This document shows, in pieces, positions 21,172-33,400 of a stretch of 64,000 bases of DNA. Every line of letters begins with the position of its first letter. Positions within the stretch are counted from its first letter, which is position 1. The notes under the pieces are model-generated. The model was not told the DNA's origin, did no database searches, and was given only the letters and a program-made list of their open reading frames with translations. The stretch covers positions 1 to 64,000 of the forward strand of contig JALQPE010001807.1 in NCBI GenBank assembly GCA_030407315.1, in the 5' to 3' direction. A program made the translations under genes and the position numbers. This DNA comes from Asparagopsis taxiformis (lineage: Eukaryota; Rhodophyta; Florideophyceae; Bonnemaisoniales; Bonnemaisoniaceae).

Positions 21172-24100
21172 TTAATTCTTGAGAAGTGTCGCGATTCGCT
21201 TCTGCCTCGGGGTGCCAGAGGAGATCAGCTCGTCGATAAACTCTGATAGGAGAATGGGGACATCCTCCTGCATTATATTGTAGTCCTCCCAAGCAGGCTC
21301 TTCGTCAGAGAAGCCTTTCCAGACGGTGAGCACTTGGAAAAACCCGTTTTGTCTTCGGAGGTCGATAAATTTCTCAACGACGCAAAGCTCCCCATCCTGG
21401 AAAGATAGCTGATTCAGACAATCATCTGAGACTTTGAAATGACTGTTTCTGAAGAAGCGAAGCCTAGAACCATGTACCGTTTCTGTTGATTTGTCTCGAA
21501 GATCCTCTATGTCAAACAGGAAATCAGATAACACCCTGCTAATTCGGAAGGGCCCGTGCCAGCGCAATGAAAGCTTGTTGGGAATATGACGATCCAATTT
21601 TCCACGTAGCACGAAATCACCAACCGAGAAATTACATTCGCGCACATGAGTCTTCTCGTTGTGAGATTTAACACGTTTTCGCCGCGATGCATTGGATGAC
21701 TTGGATATTGATCGGTGCATTTGTTCGAGGCTGGCCTGCAATTTTTTTATGTGCATTACCTTCCGCGCTCGCTGTTCGTCGATGGAGACCACTTCATAAA
21801 GATTATCTGCTGCTATAGCAGCTAGGGGAGTCGAACAGGGCAATTGCGTGAATGCAGTAAGCGGACAAACACCATCCAAACGTCGAAGAGGTGTATTGTT
21901 CAGTATAGACTGGACTGCAGGAACAATCGATGGCCACATCTTCCATGGTAGTTGATATTCGGAGAGCAGAGCTCGCATGGCGCGAATGAGCTCTCTACAA
22001 ACCACTTCGACGGACCCATTTGTCCATGGGCAGTACGCAAGAGTAAAGTGATGGGAGCAATGTAGTTTCTCCTTTAGTGTCTTCACCAACTCGTTGCGGA
22101 AGTGGGATCCTCTGTCCGACACCCATTGAGAAACGGTACCGAAAGTCGAGAACCATTCAATGAGTGCCTCAGCAGTCGTTGCAGCATCGGCATATTCGCA
22201 AGGGAATAATAAAGTGTATGAGCTGAAATCGTCCTTCAGAATTAGTATGTACACCTTCCCCGTAGCGCCCTTTCCGATGTAGCAGTAGTCGAAATGCAGT
22301 ACTTCATTAGGCCGCTCGGCATGCAACGAATGACCTAATGGCCTTGGTATCCGGTTTCCAGATACTGTCAACAGGCAATGAATACAAGATTTGCAGAATG
22401 TCTCCACATCGGCTGACATGTTATCCCAGTAGAAATACTTTTTCAATATGGCTGTTGATGGTGCGATTCCCCTGTGTCCTCCAAGCCCGGTGTGAGCAGC
22501 AATTAGTATGCGAAGTTTCAGGCTGCGATCGCAGTCGTCGGGGATCCACACGACACCACTAGAGTCCTCGAACAATCCATCTTTTTGCGCAAAACGAGTC
22601 GGTACGGGTATTTTTGAACGCTGCTGAGCATCTCTTAAATCCTCCCTGTCCGGGGGGTCGAATTCCTCACTTGCGGAGGGTGTGATAGGTGCTACCATGA
22701 GGCGTGATAGACGGGATGAATGCGCTGTTTTCTTTGGTCCTGCAGCCCAGCGCGTAAGCAGATCTGCCCACACGTTGCGTTCTCCCGACAGGTGTTCAAT
22801 GACATATCGATAAGCACTAAGCCGTAAAGCCCATGGCATGAGCTTATTGGCAGTATGCCTCGCTATCCCTGGATTGCGACCGATAGGATCGAAAATGTAC
22901 ACCAGATTGGCGTGGTCAGTGAAAAGCGAAACTTCTTTTCCAGCGATTAAGTATTCCAAACGTGTCATTGACTCGACTATGGCGAATGCCTCTTTCTCCA
23001 CGATACTCCAATTCAATAGTGCTCCTGCAAAGCTTCCGGACAAAAAGGACAGCGGTTCGTGATTCTGCTGTTCCACTGGGAGATCAGATTGGCCCGGGGG
23101 GACCTGTGTCAGCACTGATGACCAGTGGCTTTCAGACGCATCAGAAAAGAGGCAGGTGATGTGTTCATTTTTCGGGTGTGCTAGTTTCAGTGACTGGGAT
23201 AGATAGTGTTTGACCGTTTCGAAGGATTGGTCATGTTGCTCCCCCCATATGCCAGTCAGTGAAATGTTTTGAATCGCTCGCTTGGTTCGCTTCTTGGCTT
23301 TCGAATAACATTTTTCAAGTAGTTCGTGAAGAGGGCAGGTGACTTTGGTGAATTCAGGGATGCTCGTACGCATCCAGCCGACCGCGCACAAGAATTGTTG
23401 CAGGTCGCCAGCCTGTTCTGGACGACTCATGTTTCTTAGAGTATCAAGTCGGCGCGGGTCGAACTGCACTCCCTCGCCATCGATGATACGCCCGCAAAAG
23501 TTTGCTTGTCTCAGAAACATGTGCAGTTTCTGTGCGTGTACTTTCAGTCCGAATTTTCTGCATTGATGGAAGAATTGTCTGATGTACGTAAGCAGGTCTT
23601 CTTCGCATTTGGCATGGAGCAGGAAATCGTCCAGCCACTGAAGAAGCTGGTCTGAAAGACATTCAAAAACTTGGGCTGTACAAGCTTGAAAATGATTACC
23701 AGCGTCTGTACTACCCTGTAAGACCCTCCGTGGCGTGTATACCCCAAGGGGAGTTTGGATAGACATGCACTCTTGGGAGTCCGCATGTAGTGGTATCTGC
23801 CAATAAGCGTGACATAAATCTATGTTCGCCAGGACCTTGCACCCTTCCAGAGTTTGCAGTAGAGGTTCTAGGTTGGGCATCGCTGAGGCTATGGGTTCGG
23901 TATAATTGTTTGGGCAGCGGAGGTCAACCGTGAAACGGAATTTGTCCGGCCCGGGTTTAAAAACAGCCAATGCTGGGCTTGCCCATCGAGCGGAGGAGTT
24001 CCTATACACAGCCCCGATCTCCTCCAATTTCTTGATTGTTTCCGAAAGAAACTCGCGCTGTGCAGGTGCGTATCGTCGTTGCGTGCACCTCATTGGCCTT

Positions 24101-25785
24101 GCATTCGATTTCATTTTGATTCTCATTGGTTCAACTTTGGCGGGTGCATCCGCTCCAAGTCGCACTCGGAAAATATCGCGGTATTCCTGAAGGATCTCAG
24201 AAGCATTCCGTAAGCCTTCGGGAGATATACCATTATCTTCAGCTTCCTTGAGCGTTTTCTCGAAGGCTGCATCGATTTCTGTGGTAGTATCAGAATTATT
24301 ATAGGCGCTGAATGATTCTGGAAGAGGGATGGGGTCGTCCTCGATATCTTCGTATTTTAACCCCTTGTAATCATTGAAACAGCTGATCCGTGACTCATTA
24401 TATGCTCGTTCTTGTGCAGGAGTTGCCAATTCACTGATGTCGACATTGTCGTACTTCTCGCGCACACTCTGTAGATGGGATTCCAAGTCGAACCCTAAGC
24501 ATCGCAGCAGTGGCCTCCCCAGAAGTACTTCATCCATATCATGTTCAATCACCAAGAATTCCACTTGACGGAGCCGCAGTGGGCCGCAAGGCAGATTGAG
24601 TCTGATTGTAAGCGCTACCTTCTCTTTCGATGTAATCGCAGCCTCTTCGGGTACCTTCACGGCTAGTGATAGGCGTAGAGGTGGTTTGATTTCGGTCGTA
24701 TTAACTGTCTTCCCTTCTCGCTTCAGCTCGCTCAATATTCGCTTCGGGATGGCACTCCTATCTGCTCCGATATCGCCGAGAGCGGTAGTCTGAACGCTCT
24801 CCTCTATGACTGCTTTCCACCTTCCGTCGGGTTTGTTACAGCCAGTGAGTGCCGAGAGCTTCTTTCTGCTGTTACGCAGTTGCCGAAATAGCTCATCTTT
24901 TCTTTCTTTGGATGTGAATTTGCAATGCTTGAGAGGGTGTATGCCAGTGCATTCCTTGTTCAAACATGGGGTAGTCCATTCCTTATTGGAAGGGTTTTCT
25001 TTCGGCACCTGACGGTGGTTTGTGAGCTTCTCGGCGTCCCCAGGCCTGGCAGCGTCCTTTAGCCTGTCCGAAAGCCCTGGGATACTTCTCTGTGGTAAAC
25101 CATTACCTCGATTGCGTTTTCGAGCTCTGAAGTCTTGTATGTCTCTAGGCCTCTCTTCTTTTGTACTCCGCCTCGGTGCGTACTTCGCATAATCCTTAGA
25201 TGTCTCTATGAGCTTTTGCTGAAATGTATAAAGGTCATACCGCTTCTCCACAGGCCAGTACTCCTGCTCTGATTTGATCATTTCCCTTACGAATGCTGGC
25301 TGAATCTTCGGTAGCAGCGCATTAATGATCGCTTTAGGTGCGTTGGTAATTGTCGCATCTGCGCCGTTTTTCCTTAATTCGCTGTAGACTTTGGTGAAGA
25401 ACATCAGAACTGCTCCTTCTGGATCTGCGTCCGACACCATAAAATGCACATTTGCGAGTGCAGATGTGACACGTGGGGCGATATCCTGTTCAGTCGCAGC
25501 TGTTCTGGAAGTAATCCACTTCTTTATGTGCGCATTGGTAACATCTTTGACACTTTTGCATCCCGGGAACCTCTTCATCATTACTAACGAATGGAGTAGT
25601 TCTGATGAGACACATGCTTTCCGTCCAATGGCCTTGATATGGGTTTCCGGAGCCCTGTTGAGGTTTATTTCCTCGATCTGGTTCAAATATCGACTGTAGT
25701 CTAATTCGAACTGCACGAGGTCTGAGGAGAGCACGCTGTGAATCTCAGGATGTTTGATGGTACTCACGACACATAGGGAGGCCAT
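21172..25785 (-). CDS. Gag-Pol polyprotein of element 1
   Basis: 1537 residues in one frame from ATG 25785. Gag carries a variant zinc knuckle near residue 275 (CLNKECTGIHPLKHC, C-X4-C-X3-H-X4-C). Protease: DIGADRSAI near 335, with DIGA for the usual DTGA. Reverse transcriptase about 600-800, with catalytic WLDD near 717 instead of YXDD. RNase H FSDASESHW near 880. Integrase: an H-H-C-C zinc site, then D near 1165 (LHFDYCY), D near 1223 (SDRGSHF) and E near 1258 (NGSVEVV). A chromodomain closes the protein at about 1460-1515 (WKGFSDEEPAWEDY) and probably guides integration to methylated chromatin. A single Gag-Pol frame without a frameshift is known for some gypsy lineages. Confidence 0.95.
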   Translation of the reverse strand: MASLCVVSTIKHPEIHSVLSSDLVQFELDYSRYLNQIEEINLNRAPETHIKAIGRKACVSSELLHSLVMMKRFPGCKSVKDVTNAHIKKWITSRTAATEQDIAPRVTSALANVHFMVSDADPEGAVLMFFTKVYSELRKNGADATITNAPKAIINALLPKIQPAFVREMIKSEQEYWPVEKRYDLYTFQQKLIETSKDYAKYAPRRSTKEERPRDIQDFRARKRNRGNGLPQRSIPGLSDRLKDAARPGDAEKLTNHRQVPKENPSNKEWTTPCLNKECTGIHPLKHCKFTSKERKDELFRQLRNSRKKLSALTGCNKPDGRWKAVIEESVQTTALGDIGADRSAIPKRILSELKREGKTVNTTEIKPPLRLSLAVKVPEEAAITSKEKVALTIRLNLPCGPLRLRQVEFLVIEHDMDEVLLGRPLLRCLGFDLESHLQSVREKYDNVDISELATPAQERAYNESRISCFNDYKGLKYEDIEDDPIPLPESFSAYNNSDTTTEIDAAFEKTLKEAEDNGISPEGLRNASEILQEYRDIFRVRLGADAPAKVEPMRIKMKSNARPMRCTQRRYAPAQREFLSETIKKLEEIGAVYRNSSARWASPALAVFKPGPDKFRFTVDLRCPNNYTEPIASAMPNLEPLLQTLEGCKVLANIDLCHAYWQIPLHADSQECMSIQTPLGVYTPRRVLQGSTDAGNHFQACTAQVFECLSDQLLQWLDDFLLHAKCEEDLLTYIRQFFHQCRKFGLKVHAQKLHMFLRQANFCGRIIDGEGVQFDPRRLDTLRNMSRPEQAGDLQQFLCAVGWMRTSIPEFTKVTCPLHELLEKCYSKAKKRTKRAIQNISLTGIWGEQHDQSFETVKHYLSQSLKLAHPKNEHITCLFSDASESHWSSVLTQVPPGQSDLPVEQQNHEPLSFLSGSFAGALLNWSIVEKEAFAIVESMTRLEYLIAGKEVSLFTDHANLVYIFDPIGRNPGIARHTANKLMPWALRLSAYRYVIEHLSGERNVWADLLTRWAAGPKKTAHSSRLSRLMVAPITPSASEEFDPPDREDLRDAQQRSKIPVPTRFAQKDGLFEDSSGVVWIPDDCDRSLKLRILIAAHTGLGGHRGIAPSTAILKKYFYWDNMSADVETFCKSCIHCLLTVSGNRIPRPLGHSLHAERPNEVLHFDYCYIGKGATGKVYILILKDDFSSYTLLFPCEYADAATTAEALIEWFSTFGTVSQWVSDRGSHFRNELVKTLKEKLHCSHHFTLAYCPWTNGSVEVVCRELIRAMRALLSEYQLPWKMWPSIVPAVQSILNNTPLRRLDGVCPLTAFTQLPCSTPLAAIAADNLYEVVSIDEQRARKVMHIKKLQASLEQMHRSISKSSNASRRKRVKSHNEKTHVRECNFSVGDFVLRGKLDRHIPNKLSLRWHGPFRISRVLSDFLFDIEDLRDKSTETVHGSRLRFFRNSHFKVSDDCLNQLSFQDGELCVVEKFIDLRRQNGFFQVLTVWKGFSDEEPAWEDYNIMQEDVPILLSEFIDELISSGTPRQKRIATLLKN

Positions 25786-25839
25786 TTTGGGCGGATGTAG
25801 TCGCTCACTGAAGTCCCTTTAGAAACCACACAATTTTGC

Positions 25840-25861
25840 GTCTTTAAAAGACAAAGCGCTT
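25840..25861 (-). other. Primer-binding region of element 1: two palindromes
   Basis: Just inside the 5' LTR lie GTCTTTAAAAGAC and AAAGCGCTTT (25853-25862, sharing one base with the LTR). I recognise no tRNA 3' end complement, so priming may be unusual. Confidence 0.5.
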
Positions 25862-26301
25862 TGTTCTCGGTTTGCGGGTCTGTCGGGAGCTCAGGGCGGC
25901 GATCTAGCGCGTAGCAGGTACAGAAAGGAGGTCACAGCCGGTACGAAGGTACCCCTCCCAATCTGTTCGTGCAAACCGGGAGTCGAGTATTTATTGTGAA
26001 TTCCCGAGTCGTCACTCGGTCGATCCCAGGCGCATCTGCCTAGTGCAAATCACCAGTCAGTGTCGGGGCTGACCAGGGCAGCTCGTATCGACGGTTACGT
26101 GCCATTCTACCCTACGTCGTAAGGGGCAAATTGTAATCGATACTGTAATACTACAGATACATGAGATCATATCCGTATCGCTAAGTCGCAAGATGATAAC
26201 CGATACTAATACGCTGATCGATAAATCCTGTATGTGTCGGAATCAGTGTGCTCAGCGCCTGACCACGTGAGTAAACTACGATCGCGGCACTATGTAGAAC
26301 A
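25862..26301 (-). repeat. 5' LTR of element 1
   Basis: Matches 20687-21126. The promoter should lie here; I could not single out a TATA box with confidence. Confidence 0.97.
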
Positions 26302-26306
26302 CTGCA

Positions 26307-29300
26307 CGGAAGAAGAGCTGAGGTGGGAAATGAACGCCGCAACTATATTCCGCGCGCGAAAAACCGCAGAAAAAATGCCTCCAATCGTTCGAGATCAGCC
26401 GCCTGGCGTCCGCATGGAAAACCGAAAATCCGGCTCGCCAAGCAGCGACAACGGGGATCTGCGATCAGAAACGTGTTCGGAAGCGAGGAGCGGAGAGCAG
26501 AGCTAATGCGTCGCCATCTGCGCGGTCACGAGACGGGTGCAATGATCAGTTTGTTGAGAAGACGAGTGGGTACTCAGCGTAGCCATTTGAGGGTTTCCGG
26601 AAGAGTGGCTCGCTCGCGCACATTGATGTTGACATCTCCTCTGCAATTCGAACCGATGCCGGCCGGATGGACTATGGAACAGGGGTTGGCGTAGTGGCGG
26701 TATGAGTGGTTCCACGCTTGAACAAAATTAAATACGGTGTAGAGCATTCAGACTGATGATGTCATGTGATCACTAGAGTAAATCGCATTCATCATTCGGC
26801 CGCCATCGTATTCACCGTCAACTTGGTCCACTGCATCGCCACCAAACGAACAGCCGATGCGCATCCGTTTTCGGTAATCCGGGCAGTGCTTTCCAGTTTT
26901 GCGCCAAGATGCGTGAACCAGTCCATCAACGCCCGGCGTAGTGTGAGGGCACTTTCCGACTGTTGGTGTCACAGTTTGTGCAGGAGTGTTGCGTTTCTGG
27001 CAAATCGGCGACCGATGGCTCGAGTTGCGATGACGGCTGTGATCAAAATTATGTTTTATTATTTACAAATTTATGTTCATGTCTCACGACTGCACTGGCG
27101 ACCGTTCTTTGGCGGGTGGCTCGAGCGGCGTGTTCGTCGAGTCTAATCACTGCGTACGTCTCCAGATGTTTGACTTCTATTCGACTGACCCGAGTCGGGG
27201 TTGTCGAGGCTCGTCCTGCTTGAAGTCTACCAGGTTTGGAATCAGCCGTACAAGTATTTCCAATTTTTCCACCATTGCTCCCAGGCCATCATGCGATCGA
27301 TTGAGTGCGACACGATTTGACCGAGCGTTCGGTAACAGGACTGCAGATTATTTTTTGTCATCGTTGATGCGCTTTTTGCTCGGAAAACGGTGGATTCGCA
27401 GCGCGATGCTATGCAGGACGGATTGCTAAAATCTTCCGAAGCACCGGGTGTACGATTAGGGTGTCATCCAGATGTTTCGTTTGAATGTGTTCGGTGTACG
27501 TATTGCAGACGCCAGCGAAACATTGATATGAGCAATTTACAACGGGAAGAAGCTTGGTGCAGTTGGTCGATGAATGGGTTCAACAAGCGTAGCGTGCGCG
27601 ATTCATAATGGAGCAAGAGGAAAAGGAACAGCGGTGAATGCCATGTCCACTCATTGAGATGGCCACCACTACTGAGAGTGGAGACCTCGTGATGGTCGGT
27701 GTGATGGCCCACCACTGGCGATAAGTGCGACGAACTCGAGGGGGGTAGGTGCGCCATTGCGTTGTTCCCAATGAGAAGAGGCTGCTGATACGTGATGGCA
27801 GTGCTGATGCTATGGAAAGAAGCCAGTCGATGTATTGGCGTCGCGGTGTATTTCCGACGTAGAATGCGTATCGCAACTGCCGTCCGGCAGATGAACTAAA
27901 ATGAATGAATGTAATATTTCCTCGCCTGCCGACATTGCAATTTTCCACTTGCAATACAACCGTCGACTCGATTCAAGTCCAATCACAGCGCGGCTGATGG
28001 GAAGAAACTAGACTACATGAACTGTCATCGGCTTGTAGAGTCCGAGGCGGGTGCTCATTTGATGTAAGCAAGGCAGCGCAACTCGATAAATCTGCATTCG
28101 AATGCACTTTTTATTTCACATCAATCGCTGCACTCTGTGCGAGTTGCTCAGATGTGTGTTCTCTAGGGTACCTCCACGCCGCGTCCCACTTCATTATCGA
28201 GCCAAGCTGCGTCTCGGCAGGTTGCCATTGCCATTATTCACACACAGCTGCCATATTCCAACTAAACTACCCATCCTCAACCATCCCCGAGTAGCTCGAC
28301 AGCTTCCACCAATTGGCCTCACAGTAACTTGCATGCTTCCTCCCATCTCCCACCGCAAACCAACCGTATGCGATTTCGCTCAGTCCAACACCACTATATC
28401 GTACCCTCCAGTACCCTTCATACGTGCTACCCCCATTCCTCCCTTCACGCCAACTCGCCATCACTGTCCCATCGCCATTTTCATCAAACCAATACACGAT
28501 CAATATCCATTCATACCGCCCTCTTTGCGTCCGCCATGCCTTGTTCGCGAACTCCTGCAAACCATCGCACACCTAGAATCCGACATTTCAAAGGTTTCTA
28601 CCGTCGTCTCGCATTAAGCGCCGCCTTGGCAGCATGAGACGCCGATTTTCTCGGCTGCAGCGAGCGCTTCGCAACGAAACGGAGGATGATGATAGGGAAA
28701 TGAAATACCGCCCATCACAATCAGCTAGACGTGACGTGATGTGATTTCATCTCCTCAGCAGGTCAAGTCGTCCACCAATCCAACGCGTTGGAACGCACGG
28801 GACATGTGAGTTGACAGCGTTGAATTTCGACTGTGCGCCGCAGGTCCTGACAGCAACGCGCGACCAATCAGTGATGCCGTATCCCCTGGTACGCTTGGAG
28901 AATACAATTTCTGGGCCTGATCACAGCGGTAAACGCCATTTCATTGGCTATGAAAATATCTCAAAACCGTAAAATAATATTCTACACGTATTTTGGAGAC
29001 CACACGTGGCGGTCTCGGAGGCAGACAAACGGCTAACAATTGGCAAGTTGAAATTTGACATTACGTCTGTCGACAGCACTTTCAGACTGTCCGTTGCGAT
29101 GGGCGCGGGACTTCATTGGCAACGACAGCGACGAAGCGGTTCGAGCGGAGCGACAAGCGATGAGCTCAGAACGCGTTGCATCTGCTGGCATACTTGCGCC
29201 GGCTTCGTAAGCATCGTTCACAACATGTGAACAGAGATCTTTTGCAGCTGTCACAAAAGAAATGTGATGAGACTAGCCTGTCTCACTGCATTGCCAACGT

Positions 29301-30031
29301 CGCCAAGAACAAAAGATATTGGCTGCATCCCCATTTCGTCTGGAAACATTCGGCTCAGCCCTGCACGCTGTTGTTGTGTATTGGAATATCAGATAGACGC
29401 GCATCAGGTGCACCACCTAATACAAGCAACCTTCACGCTGATATTGGGAATCGTAATCTCTGTAATCAGTCATATCGCCTCGAGACTGGGTGGTTGAAAA
29501 TGTGACGCGCCCAACTCGCTTCGCTCACACTTTGAAGGAACACAAAGTGATGTCTAGTCATACCAGTGTGCGATTGCACTTCTTAACCGACAGCATCCCC
29601 AGTTTTGGTGCATTGTTTTGCCAAAGTGGGTTCATGCGAAAGGTTCTATCCTTCGATCGAGTAGCGTGTGCATCGGAATGCGATAGTGCAATTACGTTCA
29701 TGCATCAAGTCGGATGATCACTGTAATGTTGCATCCCCGATGTGCGCTGCTGCAAGCAATAAAGCTAGTTGAACTTGTTGGTGTATGCGTTGAAGAAGAA
29801 ACGAAACGTTTTGCAATCGGCGTACGCAACTTGATAAACTGGATTTCGTCACGCGTTGTTTCATCTGCAAACGCAGTGCACCATCCCAACTTGTGGCTGA
29901 CATATTTGAATATGCTGCTCGCATTGTTCAATCCTCTGCACTATACCTCGCCTAGCTATGCATTGTAGAAACTGTCTAGAAATCTGTAAACACCCACTCG
30001 AACACTCATTTACTTTCCTGCCGTGTGCTAG
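26307..30031. other. 3.7 kb without a supported gene
   Basis: Lies between the 3' sides of the two convergent receptor copies. Many short frames occur on both strands. The longest (28102-28617, 171 residues) is Pro/His-rich without family resemblance. A short stretch near 29290-29340 (KNKRYWLHPHFVWKH) faintly recalls the start of Harbinger-type transposases, but no DDE region follows. It may be an old, decayed DNA transposon. Confidence 0.4.
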
Positions 30032-30036
30032 GCCCT

Positions 30037-30433
30037 ATAGCTGGAACAGCCTTAGCCGTGTTCCTTTAATCCGTCTGTTAGGGCTCCTGAGCCCGCTTAG
30101 CTTCTATTCCCCTACTACCATCGCTACCTTGGTGTATTTATACCCCGAACATCTTCTACTACTGCCGCGAGGTGCTTGTGATGACAAGCAGTGTGCTGTA
30201 CTGATTCCGGGATCGTTTCAGCTGCTGTAATAGTCATTCAGCATAGACGCATGCTGAATGGTACCGAACTTCAATGTATATTGAATAGGCCGTTATTCTC
30301 CCGTTAATTAACGACATTGAATAATGTTATTAATTGGAGATCCATATATCAGTAATCCGGCACTGAAAACAACTTACCCCAATCATTCAATGCCATTTGC
30401 CAATTCTGTTGGACCAGGTTTCGCCGGTCTACA
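30037..30433 (-). repeat. 3' LTR of element 2
   Basis: Pairs with 35307-35703. On the minus strand it starts TGTAGACC. It contains the stop codon of the polyprotein at 30383. Confidence 0.95.
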
Positions 30434-33400
30434 CTCCTCTCTTTCAGTGCGAGCTACTCCCGCGAGAGAACTCAATGCTCTCTGCACTTTTCCTTTGTCT
30501 GGATAGCTTTCCAGAAACTTGCGCAGCATATCAGGTATGTCCTCTTCCATATTATAAATTGGCTCCCACGTCGGCTCTTCATGACTAAACCCTTTCCATG
30601 ATACTTGCACTTCGTAGCATTTCTTGGCGCGATTATAACGCAAATCCAGAAGTCTGGACACAGTATTATAATGCCGATCATTGTGGTCTATAGTATCCAG
30701 TAGTTCTTGTGTAACATTGAGCTGTGAGTCTGCATAGAATTTCAACCTGTTCGCGTGTACCAATGAAACCTTTCCATTGATTAAATCCTCACACTCATAT
30801 ACCCATTCCGACTCCTCCCGCAAAACTCGCTGGGGTCCCAACCACTGCATCTGCAACTTATGCCCATCCTTATTCAGTCGCTTCGCTACCAAAACAAAGT
30901 CGCCAACATCAAAGTTGGTTTCATGTACAAACGTTTTTGCATTATGCCTTTTTACATCTGCACACCTTTGCTTCGTTTTTCGCTCTGTAACATCGCGATG
31001 TATGGCCTCCAATGACTTGTGTAGTCCTTCAATCTTGATTGATTGCAGTAGCTTCACCTCTGCAATTGCCCTTGGCTTTGCAACAGCAGGCGGTAAGAGG
31101 AACTTTAAAGGACTGTCTGGCTCTCTTCCTGTAAACACAGTTATCGGAGCTCGATTTCCCAAGCTTGCAACCACAGAGTTGTTGAGCACCGATTGCACAA
31201 TGTGCAGAACATGCGGCCACTCTATTTCCTTCAGCCTGAACTCGGATAGGAGCGCTCTGCAACACCTCAGGACTTCTCTGTATACTCGTTCAACAGTTCC
31301 ATTAGCATGAGGAGTATTAGGTGTGGTAAAGTGGTGTTGACAATGCATAGCTCGATTAATATAATCAACCAACTTAGTTTTGAAGTGTGATCCTCGATCA
31401 CTTACCCATATTCGCGGCGTCCCAAGAGCAGCGAACCATTTCAGCAATGCAATTGACGCAGAAAATGCATCAGCTTCCCTTGATGCTTGTAACCATGTAT
31501 AGTTCGACAAATCATCCTTGATGATCATGACGTATTGGTCCTTTGTGTCACTCGCACCCATATATAAGAAGTCAAAATGTATTACCTCGTTGACCTTGGT
31601 TGCATGTATAGCATGTCCTCTTGGGCGCTCAATTCTTTGGCTTCCTGATGTTGCCAGGCAGTGCAGACACGATTTGCAGAAATGCCTGACGTCTGCTCGC
31701 AAAGACGGCCAATAGAAACAACTCTTGATTGCTTCATACGTGCTATCGAATCCACGATGCCCCGCCTTCCCGCAATGACCAACCACACAAACTCGTAATT
31801 GCATGTGCGTATCATTAGAAGGTATGAATATTGCACCAGAATTAGTCTTCAGAAGTCCATCCTGTATGCTCAAGACGTTTGTCAGCTTCTCTGCATCATC
31901 AACAGCGGCTTGCGAAGCTAAAAAGTCTTCCTTATTCGGCCATGTAAAGTCGGGATCATACTCTGGAGAAAGGGGAGCACGACACAAGGATGCTACTCGC
32001 ATATGCTCTTGCTCAGCGTCCTTGTTTCTAAGTTCTGTTGCACCCCAGCGTGATAGTACGTCGGCCCAACAGTTCTGCTCGCCTGATATATGTATGATAG
32101 TATATTGATACTGTGCGAGTATCATACCCCATCTCTGTACTTTGGAGAAACTGGCCCTGTTTAGCCTCGTGGCTGCTGTCTCTGGATTGAACATAAAGAT
32201 CAAATTGCTGTGATCTGTAAATATATGAAACCCTTCAGGTCTCAATAATAGATAGTCCAACCTCTGTACACTGTATATGATAGCTGCTGCTTCCTTTTCA
32301 GGAGTTGACCACCTTGAACTTGCGCCGTGAAATGATCCAGATAAGAATGCCAACGGTTGATGTTTCTGTTCCGCAAACGGTAAATCAATGTCATTGGGTG
32401 GAACTTGCGTCAGGATTCCTGACCAGTGTTTGTCACTGGCATCAGTGAATAAACATATCAGTTTTGATGCAGAGGGGTGCGCCAACACAACAGACTTTGC
32501 CAAAGCTTGCTTCACATTTTCGAAAGCCTCTCTGTGAGTATGATTCCATCCATTAGCATCTAAGGCGTACTTTGTTAGTCTGCGCTTCTTCCTTGTACCT
32601 GCAATCTTATAAATTTCCTCCATAAGCACAGCCAGTGGTTCAATTACAGTTGTGAACTGTGGTATTCCAGTGCGCATCCATCCGGCTGCACAAATGAACT
32701 GTTGCAGCTGATCACATGTCTTTGGATATGGCATGCGTAGTAACGCTTCCATCCTTGATGGATCCATCTTAACACCGTTGATACTGATAATTCGTCCACA
32801 CCAGCGTACTTTTGTCATGAATAGATGACACTTTGCGGCATGCAACTTCAGATTGAATTGCTTACACAAAGCAAAAAATCGTTCCATGACATCCAACAGC
32901 ACACTTGCTGTTGTGGCATGAATCAGGATATCATCCAACCAAAGAAGCAGATTCTCCATGATTGGTTCGCAAATGTGTTGCACAGAGCTTTGAAAATAGG
33001 CTACAGCATTGCGCTGTCCATGCATGACCCGAGTGGGTGTGTAAACTCCATCCGGAGTGATAAAGCTCTGGCATTCTTGTGCGTCTTCCGCCAAAGGCAA
33101 CTGCCAATAGCCCTGGCACAAGTCAATAGTCGCGAAGCACCTTCTATCGGCCAGTCTGGCCAAGACGCTCTCAACGTTTGGCATAGGCCATGCGTATGGA
33201 ATGGTTACTTTGTTGACTGGCCGCAAGTCTGTAGTGAACCGAAACATTTCTGGCCCCTTCTTGGGTACCAGAAGAGGAGCGCATGCCCATGCACTTTGGT
33301 TATTCTTCCGAACCAAACCAAGTTGCTCCAGTTGAGACACCTTTTTGGTCAAAAAATCATGCTGTTGCTGCGTGTAGCGACGTAGCCTCACTCGTACCGG

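Larger units (their letters stand above)
20687..26301 (-). mobile_element. Complete Ty3/gypsy chromodomain LTR retrotransposon (element 1)
   Basis: 440-bp LTRs at both ends start TGTTCT and end AGAACA. The insertion is flanked by the 5-bp target duplication CTGCA at 20682-20686 and 26302-26306. The LTRs look identical by eye and the single gag-pol frame is open, so insertion was recent and the element may be active. Transcription would run right to left, with the 5' LTR at 25862-26301. Confidence 0.97.

Noticed and set aside
21172..21200. Element 1 as a virus-like endogenous copy with an envelope gene
   Set aside because: After integrase and chromodomain there is no room for an envelope gene; it is an ordinary LTR retrotransposon.
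28102..28617. 171-residue plus-strand frame
   Set aside because: Pro/His-rich, no domain, overlapped by equally long frames on the other strand; no sign of selection can be judged here.
29176..29505. Possible Harbinger-type transposase start (KNKRYWLHPHF)
   Set aside because: One short motif only; no DDE residues or Myb-like partner gene were found downstream in any frame.
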